Below, one piece after another: positions 9,849-21,473 of a DNA stretch of 64,000 nt. The notes below the pieces were generated by a model that did not search any database, had not been told where the DNA came from, and saw nothing but the letters and a program-made list of their open reading frames with translations. Location: contig OZ005705.1 in NCBI GenBank assembly GCA_963930775.1, positions 5,828,001-5,892,000 of the forward strand, in the 5' to 3' direction. Position 1 is the stretch's first letter. Each line of letters opens with the position of its first letter. Both the position numbers and the translations under genes were made by a program. Source of the stretch: Cliona cf. orientalis. Lineage: Eukaryota > Porifera > Demospongiae > Clionaida > Clionaidae.

Positions 9849-12800
9849 CTAAGAATAGAATGTTAGCACTGAAGTCTGGTTGCCTCTCATCAGCAATATT
9901 GGTGGCAGGTTTTGGCTCATAATCTCCAGCCAGCTCATGTACTGATGAGCAGACACATCCCAGCGGGGAATGGAGATGGTCCTGAGGAAGAAAGAAAGAA
10001 GTGGTCAATTTTGAAGTTGAGAAACAAGAGCGGTTAAGGATTATTATGAGCAGTAGGAGTAGCATAGAACCAGAGGTGTCCATTCACAACATCAAAATAA
10101 TTATTTATTCTAGTGATCGTTATTTGTAGAGGGGGGCAGGTGGGGATATTTTGATTGCTGGAAACTTTTATACTGTACACATCTTGACTTGCTACATATC
10201 AGCTTACATGACAATGAGCCTGGCTTCGCTGGAGTGTTCTTGAAGTAGTTCACCAAGTCGGATGTGACGGAGGGTCTACAGGTAATGCACAAAAACCAAA
10301 AATAAAGTTAACCTGAATCCACAAGTACACGGACAAAACATGCTATCTCGAGAAAGTAGACTAACTCGTTTGTCGAGATTCTTATTCTCGGCATCATCAG
10401 TTGGCAGCTGACGGTACTTGTCAATACTGTAGGGGGAGAAACAAAGGTACACACAATCATGCACCAGCATTACCCTTTGGTATCATAAATTTTATTCATC
10501 TTCTGTAATTATCGTACAATACCTCTGAGATGATGGAAGGCTGTTCACTCCGTGCACTTCAATGACAGCAGAGAAAGCAATCCTGAACTTTCGCAGGAGA
10601 TTGGTCATCCTAACAAAATTAATGAGTAAGACAATTATTATTAGAGCTCTGCAGAACACAAGTATACCCATCTGCTGCCCAGAGATGTTGCAGCAGACGT
10701 TGAAAAGCATTCACTTTACCTCTTGCACATAATATTATTGTACACATGCACGGGGTAATGAATGAGTGAAGCTAACAGTACCACTACAATTGTGCACTTT
10801 GAATGGATAACCCCTTGATTATTTTTTAGGGGAAAACTGAAAAAACTGTTGAGTACCCCAAATTCACACATTAACAACAATAATGATGACAATTCTTATT
10901 CCAACCTAAGCTTAGCCTGGTCGATGTTCCTTGAAGATCCAGCCGTGAATATCCTCAACTTGCACTGCTTCCAGTGTTTGTTACGGGAGATCAGGAAAGG
11001 AAGCAGAATGGCCAAACCTGCATGTCAAGGAATGAACGTACATGCACATGACATGTACATCATAAAGCATGCCCGGTTGATTGTATACCAAAAATACAAA
11101 AATTAATTAGCCAAAATGGTAACAGTATTTTTATCTTACCTCCATCATCATAAAGCCACCAAACATCGATGTATCCCTTTTCCTGCACTTGGTCGAAACG
11201 AGATGGCATGGTGATGATCTCAGGGGCAGAGTCCTCATGAGACCCCTCCCCTTCCTCCTCCCCCTCCTGCCCTGGTTCACCAACAGCAGCCAATTCTTCA
11301 TCGTCCACAATCTCTCTATAATACACACAAGATAGAACATGAGTATCAATTTAGCCATTAGCTTTTTAGTTATTTGATCATAAGTACATATACATACCCC
11401 TCTTCCATGGCCATCTTGTAACTATTAACAGAAGAAGTGGTTGAAAAATGAACTCTTGGTGCTAAAAGTTTAATTGACGACAGTGTTAAATTAATGCGAG
11501 TGTTTATAAGGTACTCTGTATTCTTACATGTACCAGCACTAGTAATCTCCCCAGGGGGAATCAGCGGCTGAGAGGGGGCCATCATAGGGGGCGGAGTTTC
11601 CTGACGGAGGCTGTCTCTCTTGCCATCATCAGGTGACGTTTCTGAAATGTGATAAATTGTATCATTCAAGTACAGGACTGGTGTACATGTATATACATGT
11701 ACAAAGTACAGATAGGAATGGGCACTGAAATCACCTGGATTTTCAACCATTCTCTCAGTAGCATCAAATCCAGCCCTTAGTCGGAAGATGACCAAACCGA
11801 AATTCAAATCAAAAGCATCACTACATCAAAATTTAATTAGAATGGTCAGTTGTGTTATCCATGTCACATGCTTACATGTACTAGCCTCATTCCCAGGCAA
11901 CTCCCAGTATGGGAGTCCCAAGTGACCTGGGGATGATCGGAACTAAGCACACGGTAGTGTGGTACTTACTGTAGCAGTGCGACATACTCCTCCACCTCCT
12001 CCGTGGGGCACTCCCGCCAGTTGTTCTTAAAACCAAGCACCAGCGTGTTGGGACGAATCTTACCCAACCCAGACAACTGATGAAAGGGATGTGTTGGGAT
12101 TAAGTCAAAATGCATGCATGCAGACAAAATTAATATTTGTTACATACCATCAGTAGATTCTGTGTGCCTTCACGAAGATTCTTGGCAGATACTCCATTGT
12201 AGAACGCTTTCACCTACAAAGATGAATAATTATAACATTGGAGCAGTAGCAATGTTTTGTTATCTGAATAGCATACCGTACCTTCTCTGAGCGAAGCCAT
12301 TTTCTTTGCCTTATGTTCTGAGTCATCAATTCATGTCGTTTGTTACTGTAGTCTCCCTAATATTAATTACACAATCATTTTATGTAGCATTAATTCATGG
12401 CGGCCCAGGGGCTGATCCAGGGGTGGATAGGATGTATAGAATCCCCTTCACTAGTTTGTATAGCAGACATCCATCATTAACCAGCCACCTCCCTTACACA
12501 AGCAGATTTTACTATGGGCCCATCAGCCACCCTCCTTGGCGAAGACCATTACCAAAAAATGTAGGAAATGGTCGTCAAGCACCTACATGTAGAATGAATA
12601 CTCACCACCAGCACTTGTCCACATATCATGACACCAACCTCTCGACTGATGTGGGACATGAAGTGAACCAGGTCGGGTCTGGAGGACGGGGGGCCAGTCA
12701 GAACAAGCAGCTGAGGTCTGTAGCGGGAAGAAAAGAAGGTAACGATGACCAAGGGGCTTACTGAACTGCCGCACTCCCAAAAAAGATACACTTACCTGAA

Positions 12801-15800
12801 GTTCTTAACGTGATCTTCAAGCTTTTCCAGCTTCAGCATGTTACGCATTGAGTAGCTGTACAAGAACGCCTGAGTGCTGGAGCCCCAGTTGATGTCTGCC
12901 AATAATGATACATAAATAAATCCTTCTCTCTACCTCCCTCCCTCCCTCTCTCTTCCTCCTCTCTCTCTTATCTACCAACCAATAAATCCCTCTCTCTCCT
13001 TCCCTCACTCCCACCTTTCTCTCTCTTTTGCTCTCTTTTTTTATCTTTTGTATATCTCTTTCACACCACAAGGATACAGCATCATAGCTTAGTAGCTTAC
13101 CAGGTTTGAGAAAGTCGACGATCTTGTAGAGTATAAGTACAATGATGAAGGTGACAAGTGCATAGTACCAGCGAATGATGAACATAATGGCCACGCATAT
13201 TGCCGCTCCAAATAGTGCCACCCACTTATTGTAAAACTTGAAGCCAGGACGCCAACCTGTAGAGTAACAAGTTTGGAACCCAGAATCTGACATAGCAAAA
13301 CACAATCGTATTGGAGTTCAAGAAATGGGACTGCTTAAAATGACCCAACTAAAGGGAAGAATCTGGTGATTTTGTACTTTTTTAACAATGTATAATCATA
13401 GTACAGCTTCTTGTACTAACCTGGAGACTGGGCAAAGGAGGCAGCGAAACATGAGTAGTTGATGAGAGTGTATGCCATCAGGAAAAAGTTGGAGATAATC
13501 AGAGCAATCTGATTCAGATCACCTGGTGAACAATAATATGCATTATAGCAAGGGCTTATAGCCCTTGATTATAGTTATTGACATGTATAGTCCTGTAATA
13601 ATCCCAGGGCACGTGTGACTCACCAATGGCTATACAGGCAATGGCAATGAAGAGAGTGAGGAAGTATCCTCTAATTGGCTCAGTCCCAGAGCGACCGCCT
13701 CCCTTGGCAAAGAAGTAAATCAGTGGGAAAACTCTGTCCTGGCAAACCCTCTGCAAATAAAATAATATTTTATCATACACACATGTACATCATGTGCGAG
13801 TTTGCAAATTAAGCATAGAGCATGACTAGTCACAAAAGTAGGCCAAAAAAATTACTTCATATCAAAAGTATACACGCCACCACATAATTATTACATGTAG
13901 TATTCAGTAGTATGCTTGTTGGTGAGAAAAATTAATGTGCATACCTGGAAGACTTTGGGGGCACTGACTAGACTAGTGAGGGCAGAGGAGAGAGTGGCGG
14001 CAAAAATGCCAGCTGTCACAAGAGGTCCCCAGCCTGATACCATCTCCATCACCTACGTTACACAAACAGTAACAGTTAAAAGACACATGTACCATAAATT
14101 TCAAATATTTCGTATCTAAAATATTTTGTTCAATAATATTTCGTGTTAAATAATTTTCAGACAAACAACCATGTAGCGCATTATCGTCAATATTGTGCAT
14201 ATATTTTCATGTGTTTAATTTTCGCACAAGCCAGGCTGTCCGAAAATATTTTAACAACAAAATATTCGCGATTTACGATACATGTAGCTTGAGTATTATA
14301 CTCTTGCATGTAGGTATAGTAAATAAACAACAGCTGAATCACTAATTCCATATCGGACTAATACAACCATGATATGTACTTCATGTACCTGGAAGTTATT
14401 CAGCGTGCCAAATTGACATCTCTCCTGTCCAATGAGAGCGAGGAACTCTGTGCTGCAGAGCTCGTAGAAACTCTCGATAGATTTGTCCCCGTAGAGGCAG
14501 TCCACCGTTGGAAGACAGGAGTAGACGTCGTCACAGACGGTGCTGTCGGTGCAATTACACTGACTAAAGTCGCAAGCCGGGAACGCTGCCGTCAGGTTGT
14601 AGGTGGGGTCTCCACACACCGGATCCGATGGCTCAGAGAAGCTGATGTTCACAAAGACAGTACTGTCGTTGGAGCCGTTCATGGTGATCTGTCTGGCACC
14701 GAAGAAGTTCGCCGGCTGCCCCGGTGCGTATCGGATAACAATGATAGCCGAGAGCCACGCCATGATCAGGTAGGTTATGCTGGTGATGAGGATGGCCAGT
14801 AGGGTGCCCTTCGGGATGGCCTTTTGGGCATCCTGGGTGGGCAGAAGGTAACGAGATACAGATTTATATCAAGATGTGTATTTTTGAATCAAGATTCGTG
14901 TACATACAATACAGACAGACATACATGTACACACGTAATAAGAGACGAGAGTGGGTACAGTCACGAATGTGCAGTGCATTCTTTGGTACAGTTTCAAATT
15001 GCCAATAGCATAAACCCCAAAATAAACTTTAGAACCCTATCAACAACAGCCATATTTAATGTAACAATGTCATAATAATAATTACTATTATGGTGATAAA
15101 GAGTGTGTATTGACAATACCTCCACATCCATCACTCACCACACAGTAACATCGTGCAAGTGTATAAAAGTTCACCTTTAGATCTCCAGAGATGTTAGCCC
15201 CAGCCAAGATGCCAGTGGCAGCTGGGAAGAACACGGCAAAGAGAAGAAAGAAGCTATCGATACCAGTAGCTCCACCCAGACCTCGGAAATCGGGAGGAAA
15301 ATTTGTCACAAACAATTGCCCTGTAGGGAGAAAGAAGGAACGTTTACTAACCAACTGCTGGTCAAGGGAGAAAAAAAGATGTAAATCAAAATTTCAAGAA
15401 AAACACTAATCCACAAAGCTATTACCATAGTGTCCGGGAACGCTAGCTACATTGGTTGAAAAGGCAATGCTTACTCTTTACACATAATACTTATGCATGT
15501 GTTAGTACACCAAGTTTTGCCACTGACTAACAAAATTTCTGCCATAAAGTATGTGGGCCAACCAGCGGAACTGGATATAGCCTTGCAAAAATTGACTACT
15601 TGATTGATTTGCAAACTAAAAGACTACTTAAGTAGACCAGGCCTCAGCCTTATATAGCCCAACTGGTGCCTCAGTGCCTCCAAACCTGCTCAGTCTGCAG
15701 TTGTAGCTGGGTGGTCAGGAGCCACTTGAGAGTCCCTCCCTCCCTCTGCTTCCTGTACTAGCTAGCTACACATAGCAGAGTTGAAACCCACAAGTACTGA

Positions 15801-18800
15801 GGCACCAGTTGGGCTATATAAGGCTGAGATCAGCGCCATACACTCACATCCATCATCCCATGAGCTCACTCCCACGAGCTCACTCCCACTGGAAGCAAAA
15901 AATTTTTGGAGGCTGTATCCAGCAAAACGCTGGTTGGCTGACCTTTGTAAATTAGATAAGCAGCCATGTACCACATTTCAAGGAGCTACTGTAGCAGCTT
16001 CTATACAAATTTTGATCCCCGGTAAGCACCTATGTGGGCTAAAATAGCAAGTCATGTTTGAGCACCCATGGGCGCTTGCTTATCCAGGACACTACAGTAA
16101 TATTACTCAAGGAGAAGATTAGTTGGATAATGCTAAGAAGATGCATCAAGTTGAAATGTATCTCTTGTTACACGTATGTGTATCTGCTACAATCCAAGTT
16201 GATTACTAGTATACTACTAAACTCAATCCCCTACGTGTATATATGTAGCAATGAGTCTCTATAGTACACTTATATTACTTCAAGTTATTACACACAAAAC
16301 GCACAAAAATTATACAAACACACACGTGAAGATGTACACATACACGTACCACTATAGCCCATGAAGCCTCGATCTCTATCTTGTGAATCAAAACCACGAG
16401 GAATGAAAGTACCAATCAGGAAATCAGCTATTGCAATGAGCAAAATCACCAGCAGCACAAGTTGAACCTGAAGCCAAAGGTAGTAAAATAATTATATGAT
16501 CTTCACACGGAGAGAGAGAGGGAGGGAGGGACAGAGAGAGGAGGGGAAGAGAGAGAGAAGGGAGAGAGAGGGAGGGAGGGACAGAGAGAGGAGGGGGAGA
16601 GAGAGAGAAGGGAGAGAGAGGGAGGGAGGGACAGAAAGAGGAGGGGGAGAGAGAGAGAAGGGAGAGAGAGGGAGGTAGAGAAGAGAAACAGAAGCTCACC
16701 TTTGCCTCCCAGTCGAGGCCAATGAGAGCAACGAGAAAGAGCACAAGGACTATCATTATTCCAATCACTCGGATGTCGTTGATCCTCGAGCCAGTGAACG
16801 AACATGACTCACACTCCTGCAGTAGGTCAAACAATGTCGTGGGTACACTAATTTTATTAATAGAAACTGCAAGATACTACATGTAGAAAGGACACTTTGG
16901 CCTTTCATATGGTGGTGCTACTTTCATCAGTATAGTATCCATCCATCAGCACTTACGATAATGAGGTCGGCCACAGTCTCAGCAAAGCCCACCACATAGA
17001 GAGCCACACCCACAGCATTGGCCAGAGAGAAGATCACTCCAATAGCACCCCCTATAAAATGCAACCACAACCACACTATCAATAATAATAATATTACACT
17101 ACTACTATAGCACTATGGCTATCAATAATGTTATACTACCAGCTAGGCTTTCAACATGCACTGTGGCTATACTACTTCATGCTACAAGGGCACAATGGCT
17201 ATCACAATGCAACCAGAGCACTTATGGCTATAATATGTACTGAAAATGATTACGGGATATCTGGAATATTAATTTTCAAGCTGTCTAAAGGGAATTCAGA
17301 ACAGAGTGGATCTATTACACTGAGCACAGCAGCTGATATGCTAAAGACTCATAACACATGTACGTAGCTTCAACCCACCGAACTCTGGTCCCAGGCTCCT
17401 GGATATGAGGTAGTAGGCCCCGCCCCCCTTGACCTCCCCGTTGGTGCAAATGGCAGACATGGAGAGGGTGGTGATGACAGTGACGAGCGCCGAGAGCAGG
17501 ATGATCACCGTAGCCAATCCGATGCCAGCGTGACCAGTCACCCAGCTGAGACGGATGAACAACATCACACCCCAGATGTTCAGCAGACAACGAATCTGAA
17601 TACAGTGGGTTAGGAATGGAGCAAGCTCACACAGTATAGGCATGAAATAATTATGGTACCTAATACCGTAAATCGCGAATATTTCGTGTCTAAAATATTT
17701 CATGCGATAAATTAATATTTTCGGACAAACGACCCTGTACCACATTATCGTTCTGTCCGAAAATATTTTAATAACGAAATATTCGTGATTTATGGTAGAT
17801 GGTAAATTTAATTAAGTATTGGCCATCCTTAACCTTACTCAAACTCCACGAATTCTATGATGTACAATGTACATGTACATGACATGCATAATAATATTAT
17901 GTACACATTATTAAATTTTGTAAAATACACGTACAGTGCACTGGCAACATACATGTACATGCATGTGTATGTAAAATTAGATACTGAAAGTTACACAACT
18001 GCTTATACAACTACCAAGAGTACACTACTCCTGACTATACACATAGTAATATCACAAGAACTATATTCCGTGTGGAATACATGCACATGTACCATGTACA
18101 CTAACCAGTACTCCAGTTATCCACCCAAACTTGAGGGGTTTGCCGCTACTCTTCCAGAACTGCCACCACTTCTTCTGAACACCCGGAGGGCCAGGCTCCT
18201 CTCCGTCAGGGGGAATAGCTTCAACCTGATAAGATCAACACAACAAACATACATGTACATGTACTTTGTCAGCCATAGTCACAATCTGCACACCATGCAC
18301 AAGCACAATAGCCCACCCATGGTGTCACCATGCAATACTAAAATTTAATAGCTGGTAATATAGACCTGGGGGCCAGGGATGAGGCAACACATGCAGTACA
18401 TGCACATCTAAAATTAATGTGCACTACATTATAACGTCATTAAGGTTAAATAATAAGCTCAATTCATAAGTACACATTATATCATGGTCACACAAGCCAA
18501 TTCAACCAGATCTCAATATATATCCTCAAATGGCCAACTACATCCTGCAAACACACATGACTGAAACTGCTCAGAGTATTATACACAATTTCATGTGATT
18601 GTGGTGAAATACCAGAACTAACACCACGAACAGAGAGAGAGGCCAGGCATGAGGGATGTGATGATATCATGATAATTACGATACTTTGGGATCAGTGTAT
18701 TGCACCACCAATCCCTAATATCCCTAAACTCAAGGGAAGTCCTGCCAAATTTCCTGACAAGATAGAAAAGACCCATGTACAACTACATGTACATGTACTT

Positions 18801-19965
18801 ATAGCTTGCACTTGTGAAAAATAATACCGTATAGCCGGAAATATTGGCGGGAATTAAATTTGGCAGTTGAACCCAAAATCACTATTGCAAGAATTGGCGG
18901 ATTTAAATTTGGTGGTTCGGTACGGGATCGCCATATGTATATATGTGTGAGTAGGAAATTTTGGCGGATTATAATTTGGCGGTTGTAATACAGACCGCCA
19001 AACCGCCAAATTTTCTGGAGGACACTTTTCAGTCTTCCTCAACATGAATTAATAATATAACCGACAACCTGAGGGGTCTATAGTAATTACATCAATGGCT
19101 TCTGGCTGTTGCTTGATTTCAGCTTGTCGTAGATGATCGAGTGAGGGGCGTGCCTTCCCTTCATCCTCGCCAGAGTCGCGGTAGTAGACAGTCATCGGCA
19201 CGGCCTCGGCGGTGTTGTAGCCAAAGCTGTGCACGGTGAGGTCAGCCTGGCCGGCGCTGATGCTCAACTGATGGTCACGGTGGTCTGGCTCATCAACATC
19301 TTCTATCTGAAACCTAAAAAAAGGAGAAATCAAATGAATGTAGCATGGAGAGTGGGGGAGGGGGGGGGACAAACGCAAATTTGAAAATTTCGTTGCAAAA
19401 AGTTTTTGTTTTGCGCAAAGTGACGCAAATTTTTTTGCATGAAAATAATTTACATGTATTAACTTATACAGTGAATAATGGCATGCACTTGAAGTTGACG
19501 AAAATATTGTTAAATGAATATTTCTAACATAAAATTTTTGCGAATGAAAATACGGTATTCTGATATCAATACCCTTCAATTCATCTTAAAATTGTGTAGC
19601 GATCACAATGCTACTGGTACCATAGGACCTGCTAGTATCAACAGCTTGTAGATACCTGACTATCTAAGTAACACAGTTCTATTTACATATATCTCGTGAA
19701 AGAGAGACAAGAAACTAAGCTTGGCTAGGCACTGCATAGTATTAACCCTGGATTGCTTCAGCACACACACACACACATGCGCGCGTTCAACATGTATACC
19801 CCCGGTATCCCCCTCTCACCTGGCCCGTGAGCTGTTCTTCTCAGTCAGAGGCCTCTGCTGCTGGTCACCTCCTCCTCCTCCACTGGCTACAGCGATGGTG
19901 TCATCATGTAGCCGTATGTCCACCAGCTGAATGCCATCACCACCACCAGATCCTGCCACACTCAT
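9849..19965 (-). CDS. SLC12A1/2/3-like: Na-K-Cl cotransporter (SLC12 family, NKCC branch), 27 exons
   Basis: Electroneutral cation-chloride cotransporter of the plasma membrane. Exons (5' to 3', minus): 19820-19965, 19091-19313, 18106-18225, 17379-17595, 16957-17051, 16700-16816, 16350-16467, 15175-15320, 14389-14832, 13945-14052, 13624-13750, 13421-13522, 13101-13256, 12796-12895, 12606-12717, 12282-12317, 12148-12213, 11970-12076, 11735-11820, 11534-11641, 11398-11461, 11140-11315, 10906-11017, 10523-10609, 10366-10426, 10208-10275, 9849-9981; 1144 residues. Residues 49-52 RFQI fit the SPAK/OSR1 docking motif; SFGYNT-EAVP (78-88) is the phospho-regulatory segment. Transmembrane core: [57 protein letters not shown]. 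Tyr254 in LYVVGFAET is where NKCC carry Tyr and NCC His. C-terminal domain: [11 protein letters not shown], ends SVLTFYS. Exon 2's donor (GAT/gtaatt) was chosen by phase; one short in-phase exon may be missed between exons 15 and 16. Confidence 0.93.
14090..14280. repeat. TACCGTA-type MITE in cotransporter intron 9
   Basis: Degenerate ends taccataaattt and gcgatttacgata flank the same internal blocks as 3167-3336 and 17664-17797: cagacaaacaaccatgtag, gcatatatttt and ccgaaaatattttaac. Confidence 0.7.
16511..16680. repeat. 50-bp GA-rich minisatellite in cotransporter intron 6
   Basis: Three full units and a partial fourth start at 16511, 16561, 16611 and 16661. The unit begins ggagagagagggagggaggg followed by acagagagaggaggg. 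Units differ by only one or a few bases. The reading frames through it are low-complexity artefacts. Confidence 0.85.
17664..17797. repeat. TACCGTA-type MITE in cotransporter intron 3
   Basis: Starts taccgtaaatcgcgaatatt and ends tattcgtgatttatggta. Internal blocks ttcggacaaacgaccctgta and ctgtccgaaaatatttt are shared with 3167-3336; the middle is deleted. Confidence 0.75.
18825..19018. repeat. TACCGTA-type MITE, GGCGGATT subfamily, in cotransporter intron 2
   Basis: Starts taccgtatagccggaaatat and ends aaaccgccaaattttctgg, without the final TACGGTA. Inside, ttggcggatttaaatttgg units alternate in both orientations. A fuller copy with both ends is at 49034-49230. Confidence 0.7.
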
Positions 19966-20029
19966 AGCCTTAAGATATCACACCTAGAACACCAGCATCA
20001 AAATTTAATAATACTTAACTGTATTGGTA

Positions 20030-20234
20030 TACCGTAGATCGGGATATTTTCACCAGAAAATATTTTATTTCACTTGTTAAATTTTCACGTAGTCTAATTT
20101 TCTTTGCATACACAAACGTATGTAATGTATATTAGTGTATTAACTAGCGCTCTAAATATTTCGCGTGTTTAATTTTCGTCGGGAAAGATCGTCGACGAAA
20201 AAAATTTTAACAACAAATTTCCCAATCTACGGTA
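20030..20234. repeat. TACCGTA-type MITE upstream of the cotransporter
   Basis: Left end taccgtagatcgggatattt, right end aaatttcccaatctacggta. The interior matches only the general layout (ttaattttcg, aattttaaca) of the other members. Confidence 0.75.
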
Positions 20235-20545
20235 GTGTACATGTCACTTTAGCTGTGTGCCTGAATGCATGTGGAGGCCAGCCAAAAATGCCTCATTAGA
20301 GGTTCTCCTCAATAATATATGTACTGGCATGAGTGAACAGCTTACTCATGCACTGGTACACCAGGTGGCCCATGCACACTTGCATATTCATAAATATTAT
20401 GCAGATATAAATTTAATATTATTGTACAGTACAGAGTAGTCTCGGGCGCCAGCCCCTCCTACACATGAAGGGGGCTGGGCACAAGACTAAGTATGGAGCT
20501 GGGGCCACGGATATCTCCAGACACATTGGCAAATCAGAAGGGCTA

Positions 20546-21144
20546 TGTGGGTGCATTGGTAACTTGAACCTTCCCTTATAAGGAGATGACTACTACAAAC
20601 CCAGTGCATCCAGCCTGATTAGCAGGTTTGTCCAGCTAAACAGGACACACTAGTACATGTGCTGGGCACCTGGGACAAACAATTTAGAGAAAACAATTTT
20701 TCTTACATGTAGCTAGTAGGATATTAGTGATCTGAATTATCAACACTGTTTACCTTTCTGGTCATTCTGGTCATCCAAGACAGAAAATGGAATCAATATA
20801 ATTAATTTTGATGGAGTGAGAGAAGGAGTATGTGGGTGCATTAGTAATTGAGCTTTCCCTTATAATGAGATGACTACTACAAACCCAGTGCATTCAGCCT
20901 GATTAGCAGGTTTGTCCAGCTAAACAGGACACACTAGTACACGTGCTGGGCGCCAGCATATCTATGGCGCCAGGCATGCATGCTTTGTTTGGCAGGCTGT
21001 AGGAACACAACTTAGAGAAAACAATTTTGTACATGTAGCAAGTATGGTATTAGTGATCTAAATTATCAACACTGTTTACGTTTCTGGTCATTCACGACAG
21101 AAAATCCGAATCAATATCATTTTTTGATGGAGTGATAGACTCAC
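20546..21144. repeat. Direct duplication of about 0.3 kb
   Basis: The segment from gtgggtgcattggtaacttg (about 20546) to gatggagtgag (about 20821) recurs from gtgggtgcattagtaattga (about 20831) to gatggagtgatag (about 21144). Long shared blocks include actactacaaacccagtgca and gattagcaggtttgtccagc. Confidence 0.75.
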
Positions 21145-21473
21145 CTATATAGGCCTCCACTGACGGTATAGTTCGGGGATCAGACTCTCCTTGAAGAGAT
21201 AACTCCGACTAAAAATTTGCTCGGTGTGTTTTCTTCGCTAGTGTATGGCACCTTAAATTCACTCTCTTCTCGATCTCATGATCACCGGTGAGAACGACGA
21301 GCTGGAATGACCTCTGGTCCAGTTCTAATTCTAAATAGAGCGCAAATTGTTTGCCATGATGTCATCGATCGCGCGCGCCGCGCCGTTTACTTGTATTTCT
21401 GGTGGTGTAATATCTACATCCGGTATCCTAATCACAGAAAATGGTGCAATCCATGGTAAGCAAAGCTACCTAG

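Larger units (their letters stand above)
19966..21473. other. 5' flank of the cotransporter gene
   Basis: Contains a MITE (20030-20234) and a diverged direct duplication (20546-21144). A GC-rich patch, gatcgcgcgcgccgcgccg, lies near 21367. No gene seen. Confidence 0.6.

Noticed and set aside
16496..16834. Long low-complexity reading frames on both strands
   Set aside because: They are produced by the 50-bp GA-rich minisatellite in an intron of the cotransporter.
19366..19560. Further TACCGTA-type MITE in cotransporter intron 1
   Set aside because: Only a right-hand tacggta-like end is present; no matching left end was found.
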